A stretch of 64,000 nt of DNA, taken from Nocardiopsis ansamitocini (GTDB lineage Bacteria > Actinomycetota > Actinomycetes > Streptosporangiales > Streptosporangiaceae). The notes beneath the pieces were generated by a model. That model was not told where the DNA came from and searched no databases. It saw only the letters and a program-made list of their open reading frames with translations. The translations under genes were made by a program, and so were the position numbers. Where the stretch lies: contig NZ_BSQG01000005.1 in the NCBI RefSeq assembly GCF_030268225.1, positions 461,767-525,766 on the forward strand. The letters run 5' to 3'. Of the stretch, positions 55,317 to 64,000 are shown one piece after another (the stretch's first letter is position 1; the number at the start of each line of letters is the position of its first letter).

Positions 55317-56678
55317 ATGGAACGCGAACACCTGTCGGACCTCTTTGAGAAGCTGGCCCACAGGCATCGTGTACCGGGCGCACAACTCACCGTCTACCGG
55401 GACGGCGGGCTGCACGAAATGACCTACGGGGTGGAACGGTCCGGGACGACTCGGCCGGTCTCCCCCCGCTCACGATTCGCCTTCGGTTCGGTCAGCAAGG
55501 TCTTCACCGCCGCGCTGATCATGCAACTGGTGGAGGAGGGCGAGGTCGACCTGGACGAACCCGTCCCCGCCTACCTGGCGACACACCGGATCGCACAGGG
55601 CCACCCGATGCACACGGTGACGCTGCGCCATCTGCTCAGCCACACCGCGGGCCTGGTCTCCGACCACGAGGGCGAACCGCTGCGTTCGGCATCGCTGCGC
55701 CGCTACTTCGCCTCGGTGCTGGGCACCGAGCAGCTCCTGCGCCCCGGTACCGCGTTCTCCTACTCCAACACCGGTTACGCCGTGGCCGCCTACATCGTGG
55801 AGGCCGTCACCGGACAGGACTGGTGGGAAACCCTCGGCTCCTACCTGGCCCGCCCCGCCGGACTCGACCTCGCCTTCATCCACGATGCACGCTTTCCCTC
55901 GGCCGTGGCGGACACGGTCAGCGGACACGCCGTGCACGCCGCGACCGGCCAGGTCACCCCGATCGACTTCTACGTGGAGTCCACGCTGGCCGCCGCCGGA
56001 GGAATCGCCGGCAGCGCAACCGACCTGGTCGCTTTCGCCCGCGCCTTCATGGGCGACGACGACACCGTGCCCGGAACAGCGATCGCCGGGCCCGACGTGC
56101 TGGCCGAGATGGGGCGTTCCGTCACCGGTGCCGATCCCTTCGGCCTCGCCGACGGCTGGGGCGCGGGGTGGGGGATCTTCCACGCCGACGGAACCCGCTG
56201 GCTGGGCCACGACGGCACCCTGGACGGCGGAACCTGCAACGTCCGGTTCGACCCCATTGGCGGAGCGGCCGTGGCCCTCACCACCAATGCCACCAGCGGT
56301 CTACAGCTGTGGGAGGAGCTGGTGGTGGAGCTGCGCAACGCCGGTCTGCGAATCGGCCACTACTGCCAGCCCGCCCCGGTCGGCGCGGCGGCGGGTGTCG
56401 GCGAGCAGGTCACCGGTGACTACACCAACGGCGACCTCTCCATCAGCGTCACCTCCGACAGCACGGGAGCGCTGCGGTTCGGCGTCTCCAACGGCTTCGT
56501 GGGCGTACTGGACGCCGACCCCGACCTCACCTTCAGCGTGACGTCGGCCGAACGTGACCAGCCGCTGTTCAGTGGCCGTTTCCTGCGTGCCGCAGGGGTC
56601 TTTGGCCCCATCGAGTCCATGCAGTACAACGGCCGGACGCTGCGCCGCGCGGCCGTGGCCCGGCACCTCGCCGCCTGA
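55317..56678 (+). CDS. Beta-lactamase-fold hydrolase, candidate PBP-type NRPS thioesterase
   Basis: A 453-residue serine hydrolase of the class C beta-lactamase/PBP fold. The active site has S58-V-S-K61 (FGSVSKVF), Y149-S-N151 (SYSNTGY) and H298-D-G in GHDGTLDGG. No signal peptide is visible. After the catalytic domain (about 1-350) there is a smaller C-terminal beta-rich domain (VTGDYTNGDLSISVTSDSTG). Length, layout and position just before an NRPS match PBP-type thioesterases such as SurE, which cyclise peptides in trans. GGGGGAG precedes the ATG, and the NRPS start lies 79 bases beyond the stop. A simple esterase or D-aminopeptidase role cannot be excluded. Confidence 0.85.
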   Translation: MEREHLSDLFEKLAHRHRVPGAQLTVYRDGGLHEMTYGVERSGTTRPVSPRSRFAFGSVSKVFTAALIMQLVEEGEVDLDEPVPAYLATHRIAQGHPMHTVTLRHLLSHTAGLVSDHEGEPLRSASLRRYFASVLGTEQLLRPGTAFSYSNTGYAVAAYIVEAVTGQDWWETLGSYLARPAGLDLAFIHDARFPSAVADTVSGHAVHAATGQVTPIDFYVESTLAAAGGIAGSATDLVAFARAFMGDDDTVPGTAIAGPDVLAEMGRSVTGADPFGLADGWGAGWGIFHADGTRWLGHDGTLDGGTCNVRFDPIGGAAVALTTNATSGLQLWEELVVELRNAGLRIGHYCQPAPVGAAAGVGEQVTGDYTNGDLSISVTSDSTGALRFGVSNGFVGVLDADPDLTFSVTSAERDQPLFSGRFLRAAGVFGPIESMQYNGRTLRRAAVARHLAA

Positions 56679-56757
56679 CCCCGCACCCTTCCCGCAGTCC
56701 CCCGTAACGGTCGGCCGGTCGCACGGCCGTCGAAGAACACCATAAGGAGAGGGCCCC

Positions 56758-59700
56758 GTGCCGTCTGCCCAGGAGTCCACCCATACCGCGGAGCACGTCA
56801 GCCCTTCCCTCAACCGGGCGGCACGGACCGCGTGTGCGCTGCCGGACCTGTTCGCAGCGCACGCACAGCGCACACCGAAGGCAGTGGCGCTGGTCGCGGA
56901 GGACGAGACCCTGGCCTACGCCGATCTGGCCGGACGGGTCGAACAACTGGCCGCGGCACTGGTCGCCGGCGGCGTTTCGCGGGGAGCGCCCGTGGGGGTG
57001 TGCCTGGAGCGAGGCGTGGGCCTGGTGGTGGCGCTGCTGGCGGTGATGCGCGCGGGCGGGGTCTACCTGCCGCTGGACCCGGCCTACCCGCGTGCCCGAC
57101 TGGAGTTCATGGTCGCCGACTCCGGGGCGGAACTGGTGCTGACCCAGGAGGGCCTTGCCCGCGTGGTACCGGCCGGGGTACGCACGCTGCTCATCGAACG
57201 GGCCGAAGGCAACGGGGCAGTCCTACCGGCCGCTCCGGGGGTGGAGGAGGCCGCCTACATGATCTACACGTCGGGTTCCACCGGCGTCCCCAAGGGCGTA
57301 GTGGTGACCCACGGGGGGATAGCCGCGTTGGCCGAGACCCAGCGCGTGCGTATGGCGGTGCAGCCGGACTCGCGGGTACTGCAGTTCGCCTCCCCCAGTT
57401 TCGACGCCTCGATCTTCGAGGTCTGCATGTCGCTGCTCAACGGCGCGGCGTTCGTGGTGCTGTCCCAGGAGCGACTGCTCGGCGATTCGCTGGTGGCCAC
57501 AATGCGCGAGCAGCGGATCACGCACGTGACCCTGCCCCCGGCGGTACTGCCCGGCCTGGACCCCACGGGCCTGCCCGACCTGGCCGCGTTGATGGTGGCC
57601 GGGGAGTCCTGTCCCGACGAACTGGTGGAGCTGTGGTCGCGCGGCCGGCGGATGTACAACGGCTACGGCCCCACCGAGTCCACGGTGTGCGCCACGATGA
57701 GCGCCCCCCTGGACGGCACCGGACGTCCGCCGATCGGACGGGCGGTGCAGGAGACGTCGGTCTACGTCCTGGACGAGGCGCTGCGCCCGCTCGGGCCGGG
57801 CGGCACCGGTGAGCTCTACATCGCGGGGCGAGGGCTGGCCCGCGGGTACCACGGCCGCGCCGGGTTGACCGCGCAGCGCTTCGTCGCCGACCCCTTCGGA
57901 CCTCCGGGTGCCCGGATGTACCGTTCCGGTGACCTCGTGCGGATCCGGCCCGACGGTGACCTCGATTTCCTCGGCCGCACCGACGACCAGGTGAAACTCC
58001 GGGGTTTTCGGATCGAGCCCGGCGAGGTCGAAGCAGCGGTCACCGCTCTGCCCGGGGTGCTGCACGCCGTGGTGACGGTCCGCGAGGACCGACCCGGACA
58101 ACGACGGCTGGTCGCCTACCCGGTCGTCGCCCCCGACGCCCCCGAGGTCTCACCCGACGCGTTGCGTGCCGCACTGGCCGCGACGCTGCCCGAGCACCTG
58201 GTGCCCTCAGCGGTGGTGGTGCTGGAGGCGCTGCCGATGACGGCCAACGGCAAGGTGGACCGGGCCGCCCTGCCCGCACCGACGTTCGAGAGGTCGTTCA
58301 CCGCTCCCCGCGACTCCGTCGAGCAGACCGTGGCCGAGGAGTTCGCCGCTGCCCTGGGGCTGGAGCGGGTGGGTGTCGAGGACGACTTCTTCGACCTGGG
58401 CGGCGACTCCATCCTCGCGGCCCGGGTGCTGTCGCGGGTGACCGCTGTCTCGGGTCGGACACTGGAGCGGCGCGCCCTGTTCGCGTCGCCCACCGCGGCG
58501 CTGCTCGCCGAGCGGCTGCGCGACGCGCAGGACGCGACCGACGCCGTCATCGGGAGGACCTCCGCCACGGGGCCGCTTCCCCTGTCCTTTGCCCAGCGCC
58601 GCCTGTGGTTCCTGGACCAGTACGAGCAGACGAGTGCCGAGTACTACACCGGTAGCGCCTACCTGATCCGCGGTGCGCTGTCGGCCACGGCACTGGGCGC
58701 CGCGCTGGCCGACCTCACCGACCGGCACGAGTCGCTGCGCACCGTCTTCGAGCAGGTGGACGGCGAACCGCGGCAGCGCGTCGCCGCGGTGCCCGACCCC
58801 CTCGCCCTCACCCGCCACGAGGATCTCGGTTCGCTGCCTCCGGCCGAGCGCGAGTCAGCGTTGGCGGGGCTGCTGGCCGCCGAGGTGGCCCGGCCCTTCG
58901 ACCTCGCCGAAGGGCCCCCGTTTCGGGCCCTGCTGGTACGCAAGGACACCGACGAGCACGTGCTCGTGCTCAGTGCGCACCACATCGTCAGCGACGGCTG
59001 GTCACTGGACGTGCTGACCGCCGACCTCGCCGCCCTGTACCGCGCCCGGGTACGGGGCGAGCAGGCCGTCCCCCCAGCGCCGGGGCCACGCTACGCCGAC
59101 TTCGCGGTCTGGGAGCAGGGACGCTGGAACGGGCCCCGGGTACAGCGGAGCCTGGAGTACTGGTCCCGGCACCTCGCCGAACCGCCGGTACTGGCCGTCC
59201 CCACCGACCATCCGCGTCCGGAGATCCGCACGACGACGGGCGCGGTGCACCGCTCGACGATCCCCGCTGCCGCAGTCGGGGGGCTCAGAGAGCTGGGACG
59301 CCGCTGCGGGGCGACCCTGTTCATGACGTTGACCGCGGTGACACAGGTCCTGCTGGCCTCGGTATCGGGCGAGCGCGACATCGCCTTGGGCGTGGCCTCC
59401 GCGGGGCGCGACCGCCCCGAGCTCGACCCGGTGGTCGGGTTCTTCGTCAACCCCCTGGTGATCCGCTCGACGCTGGACCGCCGCGCAACCCTGGAGTCCT
59501 TCGTGGGCGACGTGCGCGACACCGTGCTCACCGCCTTCGACAACGAGGTGCCGTTCGACTTGTTGGTCGAACGACTGGTCGGCGAACGCGACCCCTCTCG
59601 CACACCGCTCTTCCAGGCACTCCTGGTTGTGCAGAACGCCCACTCCGGGCGACTGGAACTGGGGGGCCTCGACGTCGAGGCACTGGACCTTCCGCGGGCG

Positions 59701-62700
59701 TGTGCCCTGTTCGACCTGGTCCTGGAGTTCGAGGAGCACGCCGGCGGACTGCGGCTGAACATCGAGTACAACACCGACCTCTACCGGCCCGAGCGCATCG
59801 CCCGGCTCGCCGCCGCGCTGGGATCGCTGGTCGACCGGGCAGCCGACTCCCCCCGGACACCGTTGGCCGCACTGGACCTGCGCACCGATGCCGAACGGCG
59901 AACGCTCGAACGATGGAGGGGCGACGTCGCGGCTGCGGCGCCGGCCACGGTGCCCGAGCTGTTCGCGGCCCGGGTCGCGACCGCCCCCCGGGCGACGGCG
60001 TTGGACGGTCCCGGGGGGCCGGTGAGCTACGCCGAGCTCGACGAGAGGGCACGGCTGCTGGCACAGCGGCTGCGGGCCCTGGGGGTGGGCGCGGAGTCGC
60101 CGGTGCTGTTGGTGGTGGAGCGTGGCGTCCACACCGTGGTCGCGATGCTCGCCGTGCTACGGGCAGGGGGCGCCTACGTTCCCTCCCACGCCGGCGACCC
60201 GGTCGAGCGGGTACGCCACCTGGCCGGGGAGACCGGTGCGGTCTGCGTCCTCACCGACACCCCCTCGACACCGAGAGTGCCCGAGGACCTGGGCTGCCCG
60301 TTGTTGGTCCTGGAGGAATCGGGGCTGGTGGCACGGGAATCCGGTGCCGTCGCCCGACCCGAGGCGCGTGCGTGCGCGGTGCGACCGGACACCCTCGCCT
60401 ACCTGATGTTCACCTCCGGCTCCACCGGCGCGCCCAAGGGCGTGGCCGTCACGCACCAGGACATCGTCGCCCTGGCCGCCGACCAGCGGTGGCGGGGCGG
60501 GCGTCACGACCGTGTCCTCTTCCACTCCTCGCATGCCTTCGACGCCGCCACCTACGAGGTCTGGGTGCCTCTGCTGTCGGGAACGACCGTGGTCGTGGCG
60601 CCCCCCGGACGACTCGATCCCGTCTCCTTCGCCGGTCTGGTCCGGGAGTACGACGTCACGGCGGCCTTCGTCACGACGGCGCTGTTCGTCCTGTTCGCCG
60701 GCCAGGACCCGGCCTGCTTCGCGGGGCTGCGCGCCGTGTCGACCGGCGGCGAGGCCGCCAACCCGCAGGCGTTGGCCCGGGTGGTGCGGGCCTGCCCGGA
60801 CACGGTGGTGGCCAACATCTACGGCCCTACCGAGACCACTACGTTCGCGACCTGTTCGCCACTCGTCCCGGGGTTCGCGTCGACGGTGGCACCGCCGATC
60901 GGTTCACCATTGGACGGGATGCGGGTGCACGTCCTGGACGGGTTCCTGCGGCCGGTCCCGGCGGGGGTGGTCGCAGAGCTCTACATCGGCGGTGCGGGGA
61001 CGGCTCGCGGGTATTGGCGGCGCCCGGGGCTCACCGCGGAACGGTTCGTCGCCGACCCCTCCGGCGGTGGCGGACGGCTGTACCGCACCGGGGACCTGGT
61101 GCGGTGGACAACGACCGGGGAACTGGAGTTCGTGGGCCGCGGCGACGCCCAGGTGAAGGTCCGCGGTTTCCGGATCGAACTCGGGGAGGTGGAGTCGGCG
61201 CTGCTGCGCTCCCCGGGCGTGGACGAAGCGGCCGTGATCGTCCACTCGACCGACGCAGGGGTGCGCCAACTAGTGGGCTACCTGGTGGGGACGGGTGACA
61301 CCGAGACGATCCGCGGGCTGCTCACCGCGACGCTGCCGGAGTACATGGTGCCTTCGGTCCTCGTCCGAATGGAGGCGATGCCGCTGAACGCCAACGGCAA
61401 GGTGGACCGCCGCGCACTGCCCGCCCCCGACCGCGACGCATTGGGCACAGCCGCTTTCACGCCGCCGCGCACCGACGCCGAGCGGGTGCTGGCCGAGGTG
61501 TTCGCCTCGGTCCTGGGCGTGGACCGGGTAGGCGTGCACGACAACTTCTTCACCCTGGGCGGCGACTCCATCCTGAGCATCCAGGTCGTGGCGCGGGCCC
61601 GGCGCGCGGGCCTCCTGGTCACTTCCAAGGACGTCTTCGCCCGCCAGACCGTGGCGGCGCTGGCCGAGGCGGCAGTACCGGTCGATGCCGACGGTGCCAG
61701 GGCCGTCGGCAGCGGCCCGGCGGAGGGGCCGGTGGTGCAGACGCCGATCATGCGGTGGTTCTTCGACACCCACCCGCTGTCCCCGCACCACTTCACCATG
61801 TCGGTGCTGCTCGATCTGGACACCGGCACCGACATCACCGCGCTGGCGCGGGCGCTGGACGCCCTGGCCGCCCAGCACGACATGCTGCGGCTGCGGGTTC
61901 CCCGCGACGCCGAGGGCGCCCCGTCTCCTCTGGTGGTACCGGTGGGGCAGGCCGAGCTGCCGCTGGAGGTCGCCGACCTCGCCGCGACGGACGGCGACCG
62001 CACCCCGGCGGTACGCGCCGTGGTGGAGCGGGTGCAGGCATCCCTGGACCTGGCCACGGGACCACTCATCCGAGCCGTCCTGTTCACCGGCAACGACAAC
62101 GAACCCACCCAACTGCTCCTGGTCGCCCACCACCTCATCGTGGACGGCGTGTCCTGGCGCATCCTCCTCGACGACCTCGCAACCGCCTACACCCACACCA
62201 CCACCGGCCACCCACCCGACCTCGGACCACGCACCACCCCCTTCCCCCAATGGGCCCGACAACTGACCACCCTCACCACCACCGGCGGCTTCGACACCGA
62301 AACCCACTACTGGACGAACCTGGCCAACGGCGCCGTCCACGAACTCCTCCTCGATTTCCCCGACGCCACCGACACCACCGAGAGCACCCGGGAGACGGTG
62401 CGCGTCGAGCTGGACGAGGAGGCGACGCACCGGCTGCTGCACGACCTCCCCGCGGTGTATCGCACGCAGGTCAACGACGTGCTGCTGGCCGCACTGGGCC
62501 GGGTGCTGTGCGCGTGGACCGGCGCGCGGCAGGTGCTGGTGGACCTGGAGGGCCACGGTCGCGAGGACCTGTTCGAGGGAGTGGACACCTCCCGCACGGT
62601 GGGCTGGTTCACCAGCATGTTCCCCGTGGTACTGGGGACGCGGGCGGACCGTTGCGACCAGGTGAAGGAGACCAAGGAGACGTTGCGCGCGGTGCCCAAC

Positions 62701-64000
62701 CGCGGCGTGGGCTTCGGCGCACTGCGCTACCTGGGCACCAGCGAACAACAGGCCGCACTGGCCGCCGTCCCCACCCCCGCCGTCAGCTTCAACTACCTGG
62801 GCCGCTTCGACACCACCGGCGCGGACACGTCTTTGATCGGTTCGGTCGTGCTCAACGCGGGCGGCGAGTACGCACCGGACGAGGTGCGCAGCCACGTGCT
62901 CGACGTCGTGGGCCGCGTCGTCGAGGGCCGGCTGCTGTTCGACTGGATCCACTCCGGGACCCTGCACTCCCGGGCCACGATCACCGAGGTCGCAAAGCGC
63001 TTCACCGCGGAACTCTCCGCGACCGTGGACGCCTGTCTCGCCGAGGACGGCGACGGCGCGACCCCGTCGGACTTCCCGCTCGTGGACCTGGACCAGCAGA
63101 CCCTCGACCGGCTCGTCGGGGCGGGCCGCACCATCGAGGACGTCTACCCCCTCACCCCCATGCAACAGGGCATGCTCTTCCACTCCCTACTCGAACCCGA
63201 CTCCGCCGCCTATGTCGAGCAGGTCTGCTACGTCGTGGCGGGGGTCGGTGGGGAGGTCGACGCGCTGGCCCGCGCCTGGACCTCGGTGGCCGCCGCCACA
63301 CCGGTACTGCGCACGACGGTGGCCTGGGAGGGCCTGGAGGCCCCGGTCCAGGTGGTGCACCGCGACGCCGTGCTGCCCGTGACGGTGCTGGACTGGCGGG
63401 GACGCTCCCCGGCAGAACAGGCCGACGCGCTCACCGCGCTACTGGCCGCCGACGAGGCCGCGGGCCTGGACCTGACAGCCCGGCCTCCGGTCCGGGTGGC
63501 GCTGGCCCGCTTGGACGACACCAGGGTCCAACTGGTCTGGACCTTCCACCACCTGCTCCTGGACGGCTGGAGCCTGCCACTGGTACTCGACGACGTCCTC
63601 ACCGCCTACCGCGGCGCCGTCCTGCCGCCCCGTCCGGCGTTCGGCGACTATCTGCGCTGGTTGGCCGATCAGGACCCCGGCGCCGCCCTGGAGCACTGGC
63701 GCGACGCGCTGGCCGGGTTCGACACCCCCGTCGCGCTGCCCTACGACCGCCGTCCCGACGACGCGCGCGCCGCCCGCTCCACCGAGCGGAGCACGGCTGA
63801 GCTGTCGGCCGAGCGCTCGGCGGCACTGCACGCTTTCACCAGGCAGCACCGCCTCACCCCCAACACCGTCGTGCAGGGCGCGTGGGCGCTGCTGCTGTCG
63901 GCCCACTCCGGCCAGACCGACATCGTCTTCGGCGCCACGACCTCCGGACGCCCCACCGACCTCCCCAACGTCGAATCCACCATCGGCATCTTCATCAACA
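56758..64000 (+). CDS. NRPS, A-T-C-A-T-E-C... (runs off right edge)
   Basis: At least 2414 residues. Module 1 has no condensation domain: A1 (core D216) gives DAFTMAGVCK, aromatic-like; T1 serine is 551. Module 2: C with HHIVSDG at 741; A2 (core D1262) gives DAYFSGITFK, nearest to aliphatic codes by eye; T2 serine 1604. An epimerisation domain follows (about 1655-2120; [11 protein letters not shown] at 1791, [11 protein letters not shown] and SFNYLGRFD), so residue 2 becomes D. A third module starts with a D-accepting type C domain ([23 protein letters not shown] at 2264) and is cut by the window end. GTG 56758 has AAGGAGA upstream. An initiating A-T start fits a peptide later cyclised by the adjacent thioesterase candidate. 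Confidence 0.95.
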   Translation, partial: MPSAQESTHTAEHVSPSLNRAARTACALPDLFAAHAQRTPKAVALVAEDETLAYADLAGRVEQLAAALVAGGVSRGAPVGVCLERGVGLVVALLAVMRAGGVYLPLDPAYPRARLEFMVADSGAELVLTQEGLARVVPAGVRTLLIERAEGNGAVLPAAPGVEEAAYMIYTSGSTGVPKGVVVTHGGIAALAETQRVRMAVQPDSRVLQFASPSFDASIFEVCMSLLNGAAFVVLSQERLLGDSLVATMREQRITHVTLPPAVLPGLDPTGLPDLAALMVAGESCPDELVELWSRGRRMYNGYGPTESTVCATMSAPLDGTGRPPIGRAVQETSVYVLDEALRPLGPGGTGELYIAGRGLARGYHGRAGLTAQRFVADPFGPPGARMYRSGDLVRIRPDGDLDFLGRTDDQVKLRGFRIEPGEVEAAVTALPGVLHAVVTVREDRPGQRRLVAYPVVAPDAPEVSPDALRAALAATLPEHLVPSAVVVLEALPMTANGKVDRAALPAPTFERSFTAPRDSVEQTVAEEFAAALGLERVGVEDDFFDLGGDSILAARVLSRVTAVSGRTLERRALFASPTAALLAERLRDAQDATDAVIGRTSATGPLPLSFAQRRLWFLDQYEQTSAEYYTGSAYLIRGALSATALGAALADLTDRHESLRTVFEQVDGEPRQRVAAVPDPLALTRHEDLGSLPPAERESALAGLLAAEVARPFDLAEGPPFRALLVRKDTDEHVLVLSAHHIVSDGWSLDVLTADLAALYRARVRGEQAVPPAPGPRYADFAVWEQGRWNGPRVQRSLEYWSRHLAEPPVLAVPTDHPRPEIRTTTGAVHRSTIPAAAVGGLRELGRRCGATLFMTLTAVTQVLLASVSGERDIALGVASAGRDRPELDPVVGFFVNPLVIRSTLDRRATLESFVGDVRDTVLTAFDNEVPFDLLVERLVGERDPSRTPLFQALLVVQNAHSGRLELGGLDVEALDLPRACALFDLVLEFEEHAGGLRLNIEYNTDLYRPERIARLAAALGSLVDRAADSPRTPLAALDLRTDAERRTLERWRGDVAAAAPATVPELFAARVATAPRATALDGPGGPVSYAELDERARLLAQRLRALGVGAESPVLLVVERGVHTVVAMLAVLRAGGAYVPSHAGDPVERVRHLAGETGAVCVLTDTPSTPRVPEDLGCPLLVLEESGLVARESGAVARPEARACAVRPDTLAYLMFTSGSTGAPKGVAVTHQDIVALAADQRWRGGRHDRVLFHSSHAFDAATYEVWVPLLSGTTVVVAPPGRLDPVSFAGLVREYDVTAAFVTTALFVLFAGQDPACFAGLRAVSTGGEAANPQALARVVRACPDTVVANIYGPTETTTFATCSPLVPGFASTVAPPIGSPLDGMRVHVLDGFLRPVPAGVVAELYIGGAGTARGYWRRPGLTAERFVADPSGGGGRLYRTGDLVRWTTTGELEFVGRGDAQVKVRGFRIELGEVESALLRSPGVDEAAVIVHSTDAGVRQLVGYLVGTGDTETIRGLLTATLPEYMVPSVLVRMEAMPLNANGKVDRRALPAPDRDALGTAAFTPPRTDAERVLAEVFASVLGVDRVGVHDNFFTLGGDSILSIQVVARARRAGLLVTSKDVFARQTVAALAEAAVPVDADGARAVGSGPAEGPVVQTPIMRWFFDTHPLSPHHFTMSVLLDLDTGTDITALARALDALAAQHDMLRLRVPRDAEGAPSPLVVPVGQAELPLEVADLAATDGDRTPAVRAVVERVQASLDLATGPLIRAVLFTGNDNEPTQLLLVAHHLIVDGVSWRILLDDLATAYTHTTTGHPPDLGPRTTPFPQWARQLTTLTTTGGFDTETHYWTNLANGAVHELLLDFPDATDTTESTRETVRVELDEEATHRLLHDLPAVYRTQVNDVLLAALGRVLCAWTGARQVLVDLEGHGREDLFEGVDTSRTVGWFTSMFPVVLGTRADRCDQVKETKETLRAVPNRGVGFGALRYLGTSEQQAALAAVPTPAVSFNYLGRFDTTGADTSLIGSVVLNAGGEYAPDEVRSHVLDVVGRVVEGRLLFDWIHSGTLHSRATITEVAKRFTAELSATVDACLAEDGDGATPSDFPLVDLDQQTLDRLVGAGRTIEDVYPLTPMQQGMLFHSLLEPDSAAYVEQVCYVVAGVGGEVDALARAWTSVAAATPVLRTTVAWEGLEAPVQVVHRDAVLPVTVLDWRGRSPAEQADALTALLAADEAAGLDLTARPPVRVALARLDDTRVQLVWTFHHLLLDGWSLPLVLDDVLTAYRGAVLPPRPAFGDYLRWLADQDPGAALEHWRDALAGFDTPVALPYDRRPDDARAARSTERSTAELSAERSAALHAFTRQHRLTPNTVVQGAWALLLSAHSGQTDIVFGATTSGRPTDLPNVESTIGIFIN

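Noticed and set aside
61270..63183. 637-residue frame antisense to the second NRPS
   Set aside because: It mirrors NRPS codons and has no recognisable motif.

Overview
The window is high-GC actinomycete chromosome. Codon use, frequent GTG/TTG starts, NRPS genes, a SARP/AfsR regulator and DHA2 exporters fit a filamentous genus; Nocardiopsis or a relative is my guess, and no sequence here proves the genus.

Positions 1-9,000 are mostly housekeeping: the start of a GntR regulator, a MoeA-like molybdopterin gene, a tRNA-Gly/Cys/Val cluster with a clean terminator, a small membrane protein, an MFS exporter, a DUF418 protein, a one-polypeptide ArsR-SRPBCC fusion and a sulfite oxidase. Positions 8,896-19,143 form an uptake and catabolic island. 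A polyamine/iron-type ABC importer, a YtcJ-like amidohydrolase and a creatinase-like M24 protein form a tightly overlapping leftward operon. It diverges from an Lrp/AsnC regulator followed by a second creatinase-like M24 protein and a PuuB-like FAD oxidase. The regulator and operon share a control region rich in inverted repeats. Positions 19,250-27,376 hold small accessory units: ferredoxin/P450/TetR, DUF1761, DinB/WYL, CPBP protease/TetR, and a GlxA-type regulator divergent from a DJ-1/PfpI enzyme.

A 405-bp deletion derivative of an IS5-like element and a decayed copy of the GlxA regulator's 3' end (27,448-28,050) mark the left edge of a biosynthetic cluster, 28,125-48,686. It contains TetR, SARP, a DHA2 exporter, a second TetR, an amidase, a stand-alone condensation/acyltransferase, an unusual LuxR-family ATPase with six clustered cysteines, a dimodular NRPS (C-A-T-C-A-T-TE; first module coded for serine exactly as in EntF), a flavin hydroxylase and an SDR lacking the usual catalytic lysine. 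A 17-bp stem-loop closes the NRPS operon. The expected product is a short Ser-X peptide, released by the TE and tailored by the two redox enzymes; the free acyltransferase and amidase may add and remove a group. I do not recognise it as a known pathway.

After a pentapeptide-repeat pseudogene come a glutamine-synthetase-family enzyme, a two-component system and a 1.46-kb gene-free stretch. A second NRPS locus then begins: a penicillin-binding-protein-type thioesterase candidate followed by an NRPS (A-T-C-A-T-E-C...) that runs off the right edge. That pairing suggests a head-to-tail cyclised peptide containing D-residues.
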